Source of the DNA: Alteromonas_F sp964429915
GTDB taxonomy: Bacteria > Pseudomonadota > Gammaproteobacteria > Enterobacterales > Alteromonadaceae
Assembly: GCA_964429915.1 (NCBI GenBank)
Contig: CAYSDZ010000012.1
Coordinates: 1-64,000 of the forward strand
Direction of reading: 5' to 3'
Length of the DNA stretch: 64,000 nucleotides
Shown: positions 7,564 to 17,600 of the stretch, in pieces
Numbering within the stretch: the first letter of the stretch is position 1
How the letters are laid out: each line of letters begins with the position of its first letter
Notes under the pieces: generated by a model
What the model was told of the DNA's origin: nothing
The model's database searches: none
What the model saw: the letters and a program-made list of their open reading frames with translations, nothing else
Made by a program: the position numbers and the translations under genes

Positions 7564-9258
7564 TTAATTCCATTTTCGTTTTAATCTTTTAATGCCAAAC
7601 AGTAAAAATAAGGCTATGAGCGAACTCAATGGAACACTTGCGCCTTGTCTTTCAAAATTGCTGTTGTCTTCTCTGCAATTGGCAGGTTGACCGTTAGGAA
7701 TAGGTCTCAATTTAAGCGCTACCACACCATCTCTGAATGTTCTTGCGCCCGTTTGGTCTAGTATATCTTCACCTCTTGCATTACGCACTGGCACACTGGC
7801 TCTGGCAGTTACCGCAATCTCGCCATTGTCGTTTATAGCTACAGCATTCACCAAGGTAAAGGGTGAGTCACATTCAATTAAGGTATTGAGATTGGTAAAT
7901 TCTTGACTATTAATATCGTAGATAAATGCTTGGCGATCGTTACCGTTCGAAACACTGCTCACCACTTCGCCTTGCCCCACCACCAAGTCTTGATTGTTCA
8001 TGTCTCTTGGAAGCGTGGTGGATGTTGAAAAGAAACCACTTGGTAAAACAACTTCTTGCGTTTCAAGGTTAGTAACAAACATTCTATTAATTGCACGGTT
8101 TTCAATCACTTCAACAATCGTGCCTGTCACATTGTTATTATTGTTGATGGCAAATGCTTGGCTGACAGGAAACTCGTCACTAGGAAGAATCAGCTCAGTT
8201 TGAGCATTGGAGAATGATGCTGCTTGCCTTACGCCACCTCTTCCAGAAAAACCCACTGCGACACCATTGTCGTTAATGTCTCTCGCCTCGGCAAATCCTC
8301 TCAATGGCTGTGTTGAATCTTCACCTGCTAGTGGAAAGACCTCTATATCAACCACATTCCCATTGCCGTCAATTGACCAAATAATAGCCCTGACCTCTGT
8401 ATTGCCGCCTGTGGCACTAATAATACTAGGGATAGGTGAACCATCCTGATTTACGCCCCCTGTAGGGTACTGTAAACGCCATTGGCAAAATGCCTCCGGT
8501 ATATCTCCACGCGTCGCAGGGTCTGCACAGTTTTGTACTGCGAAGTCTACTAACGCATTCACATCAACGGTTCCACTTCCGGCCACTTGCAAAGCATTGT
8601 TAATAGCGTAAGCATCACTGAACCCTCCTAGTGTTTGGTCGGGTGGTAATAAAGCTCTGGCTTGATCGCCCACTTGAACAAAGGCTAAATTTCTAAAATC
8701 GTTGATAACGAAATTTGTCCGCACTGCCTGTTGATTGGTAAATACAAGCGATTCAAACACATCTGCACTGCTGCCAACAAAAAACAAGCCTGCTTCACTG
8801 TCGCGTACAATAACCTCGTTGCTTTGGGTTAAGCCATTAGTTTGCTGCGATACCTCATCAAAAGCGGGAATTTCTTGATTGGTTTGCCCGTCAAATTGAA
8901 AACTTCGAAAAATAGCCAGCTTTTGAGAAACCGCCGAATTGCCTTGTGTATTTAACCTTATCCCTTGAATAATGGTGAGATAATCTGTTTCGTTAAAGTT
9001 ACCCGTTCTAGCAGCATCAACATCTGTTAGCAAACTGGTAAAAATAGGGTCGTCAAAGTTTAACAATTGAAGATTGATCGTCTGGTTATACAGGCCTTGT
9101 GTGACAACAGACACGTTGCCCGTTTCATCTATTGATTGAGCAAACACGTTTTCGGCTATATCGTTACTTGGAAGTACTTCTACATCGTAGACTTGCGCGC
9201 ATGTTGCGCCAGTAAAAACTGCAGTGCCGAGGGCACAAGCCAACACCAATTTTTTCAT
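7564..9258 (-). CDS. DUF3466 family secreted protein
   Basis: A protein of about 564 residues starting with a signal peptide (MKKLVLACALGTAVFTGATC). The body contains repeated motifs such as ARDINDNGVAVGFS, AFAINNNNNVTGT and AVAINDNGEIAVTA, the beta-propeller-like repeats of DUF3466/HAF-type proteins. The C-terminus has a hydrophobic segment (LSSLIALFLLFGI) then basic residues (KRLKRK), resembling an envelope sorting tail without the classic Gly-Gly. Of two close ATGs the one at 9258 is favoured because AGGA lies 6 nt upstream. It begins 11 bp after the uup stop, so may be co-transcribed with uup. Function unknown. Confidence 0.8.
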   Translation of the reverse strand: MKKLVLACALGTAVFTGATCAQVYDVEVLPSNDIAENVFAQSIDETGNVSVVTQGLYNQTINLQLLNFDDPIFTSLLTDVDAARTGNFNETDYLTIIQGIRLNTQGNSAVSQKLAIFRSFQFDGQTNQEIPAFDEVSQQTNGLTQSNEVIVRDSEAGLFFVGSSADVFESLVFTNQQAVRTNFVINDFRNLAFVQVGDQARALLPPDQTLGGFSDAYAINNALQVAGSGTVDVNALVDFAVQNCADPATRGDIPEAFCQWRLQYPTGGVNQDGSPIPSIISATGGNTEVRAIIWSIDGNGNVVDIEVFPLAGEDSTQPLRGFAEARDINDNGVAVGFSGRGGVRQAASFSNAQTELILPSDEFPVSQAFAINNNNNVTGTIVEVIENRAINRMFVTNLETQEVVLPSGFFSTSTTLPRDMNNQDLVVGQGEVVSSVSNGNDRQAFIYDINSQEFTNLNTLIECDSPFTLVNAVAINDNGEIAVTARASVPVRNARGEDILDQTGARTFRDGVVALKLRPIPNGQPANCREDNSNFERQGASVPLSSLIALFLLFGIKRLKRKWN

Positions 9259-9269
9259 TTTCATTCCTA

Positions 9270-11204
9270 TTACTGCTGTACGCTTTTTTGCATACTTTCT
9301 AATTCGTCCCAACGAGCATAAGCCTCAGAGAGCGCATTTTCTGCATTTGATAAGGCATCCAATACATCTTTGGCGTTTGGTTTTGTAAAAAAGTCTGTTT
9401 GATTAATTTGCGATTGAAGCTGTTCAATTTCAGATTCTAATTTATCTATCGTGTCAGGTAAGGCTTCTAATTCTCGACTGTCTTTATACGAAAGCTTTTT
9501 TGGCGCTTTGGTTTTCCCAGATGTCTTATCAAGTGGCTCAACAGTCGATTTACCGGACTCAGAACTATGACCTTTTCGCGCCTGCTGAGTTCCTTTCGGT
9601 ACGTTATGCGCATACCATTCAAGCATATCGCTGTAACCGCCCACAAATTCTTTCCAAATCCCGTTATTTTCATAAGCCAGACAGCTTGATGCGACATTAT
9701 CAACAAACTCCCTATCGTGCGAAACTAACAAAACAGTTCCCTCATAGCCAATCAATAATGTTTCTAACATCTCAAGCGTATCGACGTCTAAATCATTGGT
9801 CGGTTCGTCGAGAATGAGTACATTGCTTGGCTTAAGCATCAATTTGGCAAGCAACAGTCGATTTTTTTCTCCACCTGATAACGATCGAACCGGTGCGTTT
9901 ACCCTGTCTGGTTCAAACAAGTAATCCTGTAGATAACTAATAACGTGCCTAGGGTTACCATTCACCACTAAGTCTCTTTTACCATCGCCTACTGTATCGA
10001 TAACCGTTTTATCTAAATCTAATTGACTTCGATGCTGGTCGAAATAAGCCACTTCTATGTTCGCGCCCGTTTGCACTTCACCACTTTCAGGTGCTATTTC
10101 TCCCAAAAATGCTTTTATTAGCGAGCTTTTGCCGCAGCCATTCGGTCCGATAAACGCAATTTTATCTTTTCTCAAAATTTGCATATTCAAACAATCAGCA
10201 ATGAGTTTTTCACCGCGTTTTACAGTCAGTTCAGCCACATCGAAAACACGCTTGCCACTGCGCGATGCTTTGCTCTGAGTAGCGAGAACACTGCCTTGGA
10301 GTTCACGGCGTTTTTTGCGCTCTACACGCAGCGCTTCTAAGGCCCTCACCCTGCCCTCGTTGCGGGTCCTTCTCGCTTTAATTCCCTGACGTATCCATAC
10401 TTCTTCTTGGGCTAATTTTTTATCAAACTCAGCTTGTTGAGTTTCCAAAACAGCTTGATCTTGCGCTTTCTTTTCAAGATATTGCTCATAATTACCGGGG
10501 TAGCTTTTTAAAATGCCCCTATCTAAGTCGATAATACGCGTGCTCATTGCACGAATAAATGCTCTATCATGACTAATGAAAACAATGGCGCCAGTAAATT
10601 GCTTTAAGCTTTCTTCCAGCCAGTTGATCATTGCAATGTCGAGGTGGTTAGTAGGTTCATCAAGCAACAGTATATCGGGTGATTGCACCCAAGCTCTTGC
10701 TAACGCTGCTTTACGACGCCATCCGCCAGAAAGAGAAGAGAGTTGCGCTTTCCCATCTAATCCTAAAATACTTAAGGTTTTATTAATACGCTGCTCGAAT
10801 TGCCAACCATTCACTGCATCTAGCTTGTCTTGAATAGCTTGCAAGTTAAGTAGATTGGCTTCACTTGGATCTTCGCTAACAGTGTCTAATGCGAGAGAGT
10901 AAGCTTTAATTAGCTCTCCAGCCTCTTTAAGCCCCTCAGCAACGTAATTGAAGATAGAAATATCATTCCGTTCAGGGGGATCTTGTTCCAAGCGTGCAAC
11001 AACAATATTGCTTTCTACAATCCGTTGTCCGTCATCAGGCTGAATATCACCCGATATCACTTTCATCAATGTAGATTTACCGCTGCCGTTTCTACCTACC
11101 AAACAGACACGCTCTCCTTGCGAAATAGTCAAATCTACACCGTCAAGTAAAGGAGCCGCGCCATAAGCAAGCTGAATATTTTTTAATTGAATAATACTGC
11201 TCAT
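9270..11204 (-). CDS. uup: ABC-F ATPase Uup
   Basis: Soluble ABC-F protein with two ATPase domains and no membrane segments. Visible motifs are the first Walker A GRNGSGKST with signature LSGGWRRKAALARA, and the second Walker A GPNGCGKSS with signature LSGGEKNRLLLAK and LDEPTNDLD. The last about 90 residues form the Uup coiled-coil DNA-binding domain (ESEIEQLQSQI). ABC-F proteins act on ribosomes; Uup loss raises precise transposon excision in E. coli. The 644-residue length is typical. Its ATG overlaps the stop of the glutaredoxin-like gene by 4 nt, and rlmKL is upstream, as in enterobacteria. Confidence 0.96.
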   Translation of the reverse strand: MSSIIQLKNIQLAYGAAPLLDGVDLTISQGERVCLVGRNGSGKSTLMKVISGDIQPDDGQRIVESNIVVARLEQDPPERNDISIFNYVAEGLKEAGELIKAYSLALDTVSEDPSEANLLNLQAIQDKLDAVNGWQFEQRINKTLSILGLDGKAQLSSLSGGWRRKAALARAWVQSPDILLLDEPTNHLDIAMINWLEESLKQFTGAIVFISHDRAFIRAMSTRIIDLDRGILKSYPGNYEQYLEKKAQDQAVLETQQAEFDKKLAQEEVWIRQGIKARRTRNEGRVRALEALRVERKKRRELQGSVLATQSKASRSGKRVFDVAELTVKRGEKLIADCLNMQILRKDKIAFIGPNGCGKSSLIKAFLGEIAPESGEVQTGANIEVAYFDQHRSQLDLDKTVIDTVGDGKRDLVVNGNPRHVISYLQDYLFEPDRVNAPVRSLSGGEKNRLLLAKLMLKPSNVLILDEPTNDLDVDTLEMLETLLIGYEGTVLLVSHDREFVDNVASSCLAYENNGIWKEFVGGYSDMLEWYAHNVPKGTQQARKGHSSESGKSTVEPLDKTSGKTKAPKKLSYKDSRELEALPDTIDKLESEIEQLQSQINQTDFFTKPNAKDVLDALSNAENALSEAYARWDELESMQKSVQQ

Positions 11205-11443
11205 TTAATCTCGTCTAAAAACGCAGATAGCTGAGCAATGTCAAAGGGCCATGCTAACTCTTCTGCGGTATCATTTCGTTTGAGAACTGGAATACGCGCA
11301 CCGTATTGGTGCCTCAAACTGGGTTCTTTGTGAACATTAAAATAAGTTATGCGTAACCGTGAATAGTCGGGCAATTGCTGCAATAATTCGTCGGCTTGGT
11401 CACACAAACCGCATTGTGGGCCTGAAAAAAAACTAATTTGCAC
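11201..11443 (-). CDS. glutaredoxin-like (DUF836) protein
   Basis: This 80-residue thioredoxin-fold protein starts with strand MQISFFSG and a redox motif CGLC (residues 16-19), followed by the cis-Pro context ARIPVLKR. It matches the glutaredoxin-like/DUF836 family. The substrate is unknown. It overlaps rlmKL by 11 nt and uup by 4 nt, so it lies inside the pyrD-rlmKL-uup operon. Confidence 0.85.
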   Translation of the reverse strand: MQISFFSGPQCGLCDQADELLQQLPDYSRLRITYFNVHKEPSLRHQYGARIPVLKRNDTAEELAWPFDIAQLSAFLDEIK

Positions 11444-13535
11444 TCGTGATTTCCCAGCAATAATGAATGTTGGAATGACGCTTAAAATCTTCTGGTATCG
11501 TAGCTTTGCTGATGTCCTTAGCGATAAGTCCCGCAGAATTCAAACCTTGGTCATCGAGTTTAAAGCCTCGTTTGTTATTTGAAAATAGTATGATTCCTTT
11601 CGGCTTTAAACACGATGCAACTTGTTTCAGCAACGATAAATGGTCTCGTTGCACATCCCAAGTGGTGTCCATTTTTTTTGAGTTTGAAAACGAAGGAGGA
11701 TCGACAAAAATGATATCATATTGACCTTCGTGCGTGGAAAGCCACTGCAAGCAGTCAGCTTTTACAAATCGATGTGGACCTTTAATCTTATTCAAAGCAA
11801 AGTTATCTTTTGCCCACTCTATATAGGTATTTGACATATCTACAGTAGTGACCGATCTAGCCCCACCCAAAGCCGCAGAAACTGACACGCTGCCGGTATA
11901 ACTAAACAGATTCAACACATCTTTGTTTTTAGCCAGAGCTTTTACTTTTTGTCGGGTATCTCGATGGTCTAAAAACAAGCCCGTATCTAAATAATCCCAG
12001 AGATTGACCCAGAGTAAGGCACCGTTTTCGTACACTTTAATTCTACGGTCAGTCTGAGAATGTTTTTCATACTGTGCAGCCCCTTTTTGGCGCTCTCGCA
12101 CTTTTAAAATAACTTGCTCGCTTTTACAAGCTAGTGCATTAGGTAAATGCATCAACACATCCTGCAAACGACGTTTGGCTTTGTTTTCGTCTATTGTTTT
12201 AGGTGGTGCATACTCTTGCACGACATAAAAATTATCGTATTTGTCTATCGCAACATTGTATTCAGGGAGATCGGCGTCGTATATGCGATAACAATTGGTA
12301 TCTTGCTTGTTTATCCACGATTTTAGACGCTTTAAATTTTTCTTTACGCGGTTGCTAAATGGATGCGCTTGGTCTTGATGTAAAACGGTAAGGTTTGCTT
12401 CATCCAAGGTAAAATTAACTAAACGGCATTCTAGTTTACCGTTCATAATCGAATATTCTTTGCTTGCCCTTAATTTAAGCGCTCTCAACAAATCGCGGTG
12501 ACTTGTGAGTAAGCTTAACTGCCATTTAGGCCAATATTGCTTGAGTGTAATTCCCCATTGTTGAAAGGTGGGGAGAAGATCAGAAATGTCATTCAAGCGC
12601 TCACCGTAAGGCGGATTGGACACTAAATATCCCTGTGTGAGCCCATCAGGGACAGTGAGCTTGAGTGCATTGGCGACATTAAATTCAATATATGAAAACA
12701 CCCCAGCTTCATGTGCGTTTTGTTTCGCTATCGCAATCAGCTCTCGGTTGATGTCAGAAGCATAAATACGCATTTCAGGCAGTTTTATCGACTCTTTTGC
12801 TTTGTCTAATAAGCGCTGCCAACTCAACTCGCTGTGCCTTAACCATTTTGTGAACCCCCACACTGTGCGATTTAGCCCCGGTGCTCGATTCGACGCCATT
12901 AATGCAGCTTCAATAGCAATGGTGCCTGAACCGCACATAGGGTCGACTAATGGTTTTGAAAGCGATGATGCCCAACCACTGCGCATTAGCATCGCAGCTG
13001 CAACATGCTCTTTAAGTGGCGCCTCACCTTGACCTTTTCGATAATGCCGCTGATGAAGGCTTGTTCCACTTAAATCAATCCCCACGCTTACGTTATCTCT
13101 ACGGCATCGCGCGTATAGCGATATGTCCGGAGACATCTTGTCAACATTAGGTCGGTTTTCGTCTTGCTCTATAAACGAATCGACAACGCCATCTTTAACG
13201 GTTTGCGCACCAAACTGAGAATGCTTTATTACTTGATTGGTACCATTAAAGTGAACCACAAAGCTTGCACTGCTAGCAAAGTGAGAGGGCCAGTCTATCG
13301 TCGCAGAAAGCGCATAAAGGTCGCTGGCGTTTTTAACCAAGCCACTATTCAACTCCCAAAGTACTCTATTTGCTAGCCGAGACCACAAACACACGATATA
13401 GGCTTGTTCTAAGGTACCATCAAATGAAACAGCGCCTTGAGACATTTGTGTTGGTACGTCGGGTAATAGCGCGTTAATTTCTGCGTTCAGCAGTTCGTCT
13501 AGTCCACGACTGGTAGTTACAAAAATAGTAGTCAT
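11433..13535 (-). CDS. rlmL: bifunctional 23S rRNA methyltransferase RlmKL
   Basis: Fusion enzyme making m2G2445 (RlmL half) and m7G2069 (RlmK half) in 23S rRNA. The N-terminal THUMP region is followed by the RlmL methyltransferase with DPMCGSGTIAIEAA and the catalytic SNPPYGER motif. The C-terminal RlmK half has VLNLFSYTGSVSVSAA for SAM binding and DPPSFSNSKKM. The 700-residue length equals the full two-domain enzyme. It overlaps the pyrD stop by 4 nt, indicating translational coupling. Confidence 0.97.
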   Translation of the reverse strand: MTTIFVTTSRGLDELLNAEINALLPDVPTQMSQGAVSFDGTLEQAYIVCLWSRLANRVLWELNSGLVKNASDLYALSATIDWPSHFASSASFVVHFNGTNQVIKHSQFGAQTVKDGVVDSFIEQDENRPNVDKMSPDISLYARCRRDNVSVGIDLSGTSLHQRHYRKGQGEAPLKEHVAAAMLMRSGWASSLSKPLVDPMCGSGTIAIEAALMASNRAPGLNRTVWGFTKWLRHSELSWQRLLDKAKESIKLPEMRIYASDINRELIAIAKQNAHEAGVFSYIEFNVANALKLTVPDGLTQGYLVSNPPYGERLNDISDLLPTFQQWGITLKQYWPKWQLSLLTSHRDLLRALKLRASKEYSIMNGKLECRLVNFTLDEANLTVLHQDQAHPFSNRVKKNLKRLKSWINKQDTNCYRIYDADLPEYNVAIDKYDNFYVVQEYAPPKTIDENKAKRRLQDVLMHLPNALACKSEQVILKVRERQKGAAQYEKHSQTDRRIKVYENGALLWVNLWDYLDTGLFLDHRDTRQKVKALAKNKDVLNLFSYTGSVSVSAALGGARSVTTVDMSNTYIEWAKDNFALNKIKGPHRFVKADCLQWLSTHEGQYDIIFVDPPSFSNSKKMDTTWDVQRDHLSLLKQVASCLKPKGIILFSNNKRGFKLDDQGLNSAGLIAKDISKATIPEDFKRHSNIHYCWEITSAN

Positions 13536-14539
13536 AGTGCGTTAACAATGTGCTTTATCAGCGCAGGACCTTGGTAAATAAAGGCGGAATAAACTTGTAC
13601 CAAAGCGGCACCTGCATTAAGTCTGGCAATGGCTGCTTGCGGCGAGTCTATTCCCCCTACCCCAATAATGGGAATTTCGCTGTCTAAGGCCCTGCTCAAC
13701 TGCTGTGTTACATCTAAAGATTTTTGGGTAAGCACTGAACCGCTTAAGCCGCCTGCCTCTTCGGCATGCTCCAAACCTTTTACGGCTTCTCTTGACAAAG
13801 TGGTGTTCGTTGCAATCACTCCATCCATTTTGGTAAGAATAAGCGATTTTGCAATCGCTTGGATCTCTTCGTTACTCAAATCTGGCGCTATTTTCACAAA
13901 CAGGGGTACGTAACGGCTGTAGGCTTGTGCCAATGTTTCCTGAGCGGCTTTTAATCCACGAAGTAGAGACTCTAGTGCCTCGCCGTATTGTAAGTTACGA
14001 AGCCCTGGCGTGTTGGGAGAGGAAATGTTGACTGTGATGTAGTCGCAATGATTATAGGCTTTATTCAAGCCAATAAGATAATCATCGAGGGCTTTCGCTT
14101 CCGGCGTTTCTTTGTTTTTCCCTATGTTGATCCCCACGATGCCTTTGGAACGAACTTTTTTCAATTCTTCTAGTAGATAGTCAATGCCATGATTATTGAA
14201 GCCCATACGATTAATGATTGCCTGCTTTTCAGGCAGCCTAAATAAGCGTGGTTTCGGATTTCCAGCTTGTCCACGCGGTGTTACTGTACCAATTTCAACA
14301 AACCCAAACCCCATGGCGTTGAACGCATCTACGCATTCTCCATTCTTATCCAAACCAGCCGCTAAACCAACTGGGTTTGGAAAGGTAATTCCGGCTACAT
14401 CAACGGGTTTATTTAATACTTTTTGAGCGTAGAGTTTATTCAAGGGGCTACGTTGCGTTTTCTTCAACCATTTAATCGTCAACTCGTGTGCTGATTCTGG
14501 TTCAAGGTTATGTAAAACAGATTGAGCTAATTGCAACAT
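13532..14539 (-). CDS. pyrD: dihydroorotate dehydrogenase (quinone), class 2
   Basis: Membrane-associated FMN enzyme oxidising dihydroorotate to orotate with quinone, the fourth step of pyrimidine synthesis. The 335 residues include the class-2 N-terminal membrane helix (LAQSVLHNLEPESAH), NPVGLAAGLDKNGE, the catalytic Ser loop NISSPNTPGLRNLQ, and the FMN phosphate loop IIGVGGI. It is the first gene of the minus-strand pyrD-rlmKL-grx-uup run. A terminator for the upstream GDH gene sits just before it, so its promoter is probably in 14540-14567. Confidence 0.97.
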   Translation of the reverse strand: MLQLAQSVLHNLEPESAHELTIKWLKKTQRSPLNKLYAQKVLNKPVDVAGITFPNPVGLAAGLDKNGECVDAFNAMGFGFVEIGTVTPRGQAGNPKPRLFRLPEKQAIINRMGFNNHGIDYLLEELKKVRSKGIVGINIGKNKETPEAKALDDYLIGLNKAYNHCDYITVNISSPNTPGLRNLQYGEALESLLRGLKAAQETLAQAYSRYVPLFVKIAPDLSNEEIQAIAKSLILTKMDGVIATNTTLSREAVKGLEHAEEAGGLSGSVLTQKSLDVTQQLSRALDSEIPIIGVGGIDSPQAAIARLNAGAALVQVYSAFIYQGPALIKHIVNAL

Positions 14540-14567
14540 AGAGACTCGTTATTTCAGTAAATTTATA

Positions 14568-14598
14568 CTAAAAAGCCCTGTTAAACAGGGCTTTTTAG
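14568..14598 (-). terminator. intrinsic terminator of the NAD-GDH gene
   Basis: Perfect 13-bp stem (CTAAAAAGCCCTG and its complement) around TTAAA. On the minus strand the second arm ends in CTTTTTAG. It lies 26 bp past the GDH stop and separates it from pyrD. Confidence 0.85.
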
Positions 14599-14624
14599 CT
14601 GAGCATTTTTAACTTGCTTATAGT

Positions 14625-17600
14625 TTAATGGTTTGTCTTCACGCTTAAAAGCATCAATTCACGTAAGGCAACAGAAAATTTAGCAAATTCATGATTAGAA
14701 CTGGTTTTGAATTCAGTCATCATTAAATACCAGCGTTTTAACAAGCCTTCGTTGTCTGACATCCACTGTTGTAAAATGGTGTCGGCGTCTTGTTTTTGGT
14801 CGGCTGCCTGAAGCAAGGTAGCTACGATAGAGCGCTGTTGCCAATCTAACTCTTCACGGTACGACGCTCGTGCAAGTGCTTGCCAGTGATTGGCTACTGC
14901 TTGACTATTAATTTGGTTTAAGAACCAATGTAGTTCAAGCTTAGCACCAAGTTGATAGTACAAACGAGCAGTACAAGCAATATCTTGTCCTGTTTCACCT
15001 GCAATTTGTGCTAAGTCCAATGCGCTAAATAAATTACTAAAACACGCGACTTGCAACGCAACATGCTTGGGTAAGCCTTGTTTGATCAGCAACTTGCGTT
15101 CTTTATCCACTGCATCAAACTCGGTTTTTACTAAATAAGATTCAAGGTTTTTGAGCAAGTTACTCACAGTCGACGCATAGTACTCAATCGACTCTTCAAT
15201 ACTTTTACTGATATCACCATGACGAATAAACCATCTCGCTGCCCTGCGCATTAAACGGCGCGCATTTTCTAAAATTTGCAACTGCACCTTAGCTTCCAAT
15301 TTGTTGTCAAGGGCTTCAATCTCTTCCCATAGCGATTCAATACCAAACACGCCTTTGACAATGCAATACGCATTGGTTATTTCAATGTTAGATGCACCCG
15401 TTTCTTCTTGCATACGGAATACAAAATTTAAACCCATATCATTGACCATTTCGTTACTTAATTTGGTCGCGACAATTTCATTTTTTAATGGGTGAGCCTG
15501 CATGCTGGCTGCAAATTGCGTCTGTAAACGTTCGGGAAATGCCTCTATCAGTAACTTCTCATGATATGGGTTAGCGGTGATGGCTAGTACATTGAGTTTT
15601 TCTTTCAACACCATTTTGCCATACGCAATTAATACGCTCAGTTCAGGTCTGGTTAAACCTTTGCCTGAGGCGGCGCGATCAGACACTTCTTCATCGGAAG
15701 GAATAAATTCAAGCTCGCGATTTAACGCGCCCTCTCGCTCCAAACCATGTATAAAGCGCAACTGCTCTTTTAACAGACCCACCCCACCTAACTCGGTGAT
15801 TGAAATAGATTGAGTTTGGCGATAACAATCTTGTAGAACCAATTCAGATACATCGTCGGTCATGCTGTATAGCAGTTCGTTGCGTTGTTTGGTTGTGAGA
15901 TCGCCGTTTTTTACTAATTGGTTGAGCAAAATTTTGATGTTAACTTCGTTATCTGAACAATCTACGCCTCCCACGTTATCGATAAAGTCGGTATTAATTC
16001 GTCCTCCGTGGTTCGCAAATTCAATACGCCCTAGCTGCGTACACCCTAAATTGCCACCTTCACCGACTATTTTTACTTGTAACTGATTACCGTTTACGCG
16101 AACGGTTTCATTGGCTCTATCACCCACATCGGAATGTGATTCTTTGGCGCTTTTAACATAAGTACCAATTCCCCCATTCCACAAGAGATCCACTTTCATT
16201 TTTAGAATGTTATGAATAAGCTCATTGGGCGTCATGGATTGCTGTTTTGTGCCAAGGCATTTTTTCATCTCCTCGGTTAAAACAATCGCTTTACTCGCAC
16301 GATTAAAAACGCCTCCGCCAGCACTAATCAAACGCGTGTTATAATCCTGCCAACCTAAACTCGGATCGTCGAATAAGCGCTTGCGCTCTGCATAACTTGA
16401 TTTAGCGTCTGGATTGGGATCGAAAAAGATATGTACATGATTAAATGCAGCAATAAGACGCGTATGCTCAGAAAGCAACATGCCATTCCCAAACACATCG
16501 CCGGCCATATCGCCAATACCGATACAGGTGAAATCAGTAGTTTGGCAGTTAATCCCTATTTCACGGAAATGTCGTTTAACTGATTCCCAACCACCTTTTG
16601 CAGTGATGCCCATTTTTTTATGGTCATAACCAATACTGCCACCTGATGCAAATGCATCGCCCAGCCAAAAATTAAATTCTTCCGAAATACCGTTGGCAAT
16701 ATCGGAAAACGTCGCGGTGCCTTTATCAGCAGCCACAACAAGGTACGCGTCATCATCGTCATGCCTAACCACATCTGTTGGCGGTTTGATCGCGCCGTCG
16801 ACTATATTGTCGGTTATATCCAATAAGCTTCGAATAAACAGCCTGTAACACGCTTTACCTTCTTCAATTAGCGCTGCCCTTCCTCCATCTTGGGGCGGCT
16901 TTTTACAAATAAAACCGCCTTTCGCCCCCACTGGCACAATAACCGTATTTTTAACCTGCTGAGCTTTGACTAAACCAAGAATTTCAGTCCGAAAATCCTC
17001 TAGCCTGTCGGACCAACGCAAACCTCCGCGAGCCACTTTCCCACCCCGTAAATGCACCCCTTCCATACGTGGGCTATACACAAAAATTTCAAACTTGGGC
17101 AGTGGCAAAGGCATATCTGGAATGAGTTGAGGCTGTAATTTAAACGAGACGTAGGACTTTTCCGCCCCATCGCTGTCTTGTTGATAAAAATTTGTTCTGA
17201 AGGTGGCTTGTATCATATCGATGTATCGACGAATAATACGGTCGTCATCGAGGTTGTTCACTGAGTCTAATTTTTCGTTTATCTGACTAGTAACATCGTT
17301 TGCTTTTTTGTTATTGCGCTTAACAAAGGGGTCAAAGCGCAAATCAAAAAACTGTACCAACAACTTCGCAATATCAGGATATTTAAATAAGGTATCAGCT
17401 ATATATTGATGACTAAACGAACTCCCCGTTTGCCTCATGTATTTTGCATAGGCTCGCAGTACAGTGACCTTCCTTCCGGTTAACCCCGCGCCTAAAACCA
17501 GACGATTAAACGCATCGTCTTCCAATTGATGCAACCATACCTTAGCAAACGCATCTTGAAACAGCGTTTGTGCTTGCTCCATGGAAAGGTCAGCATTGGT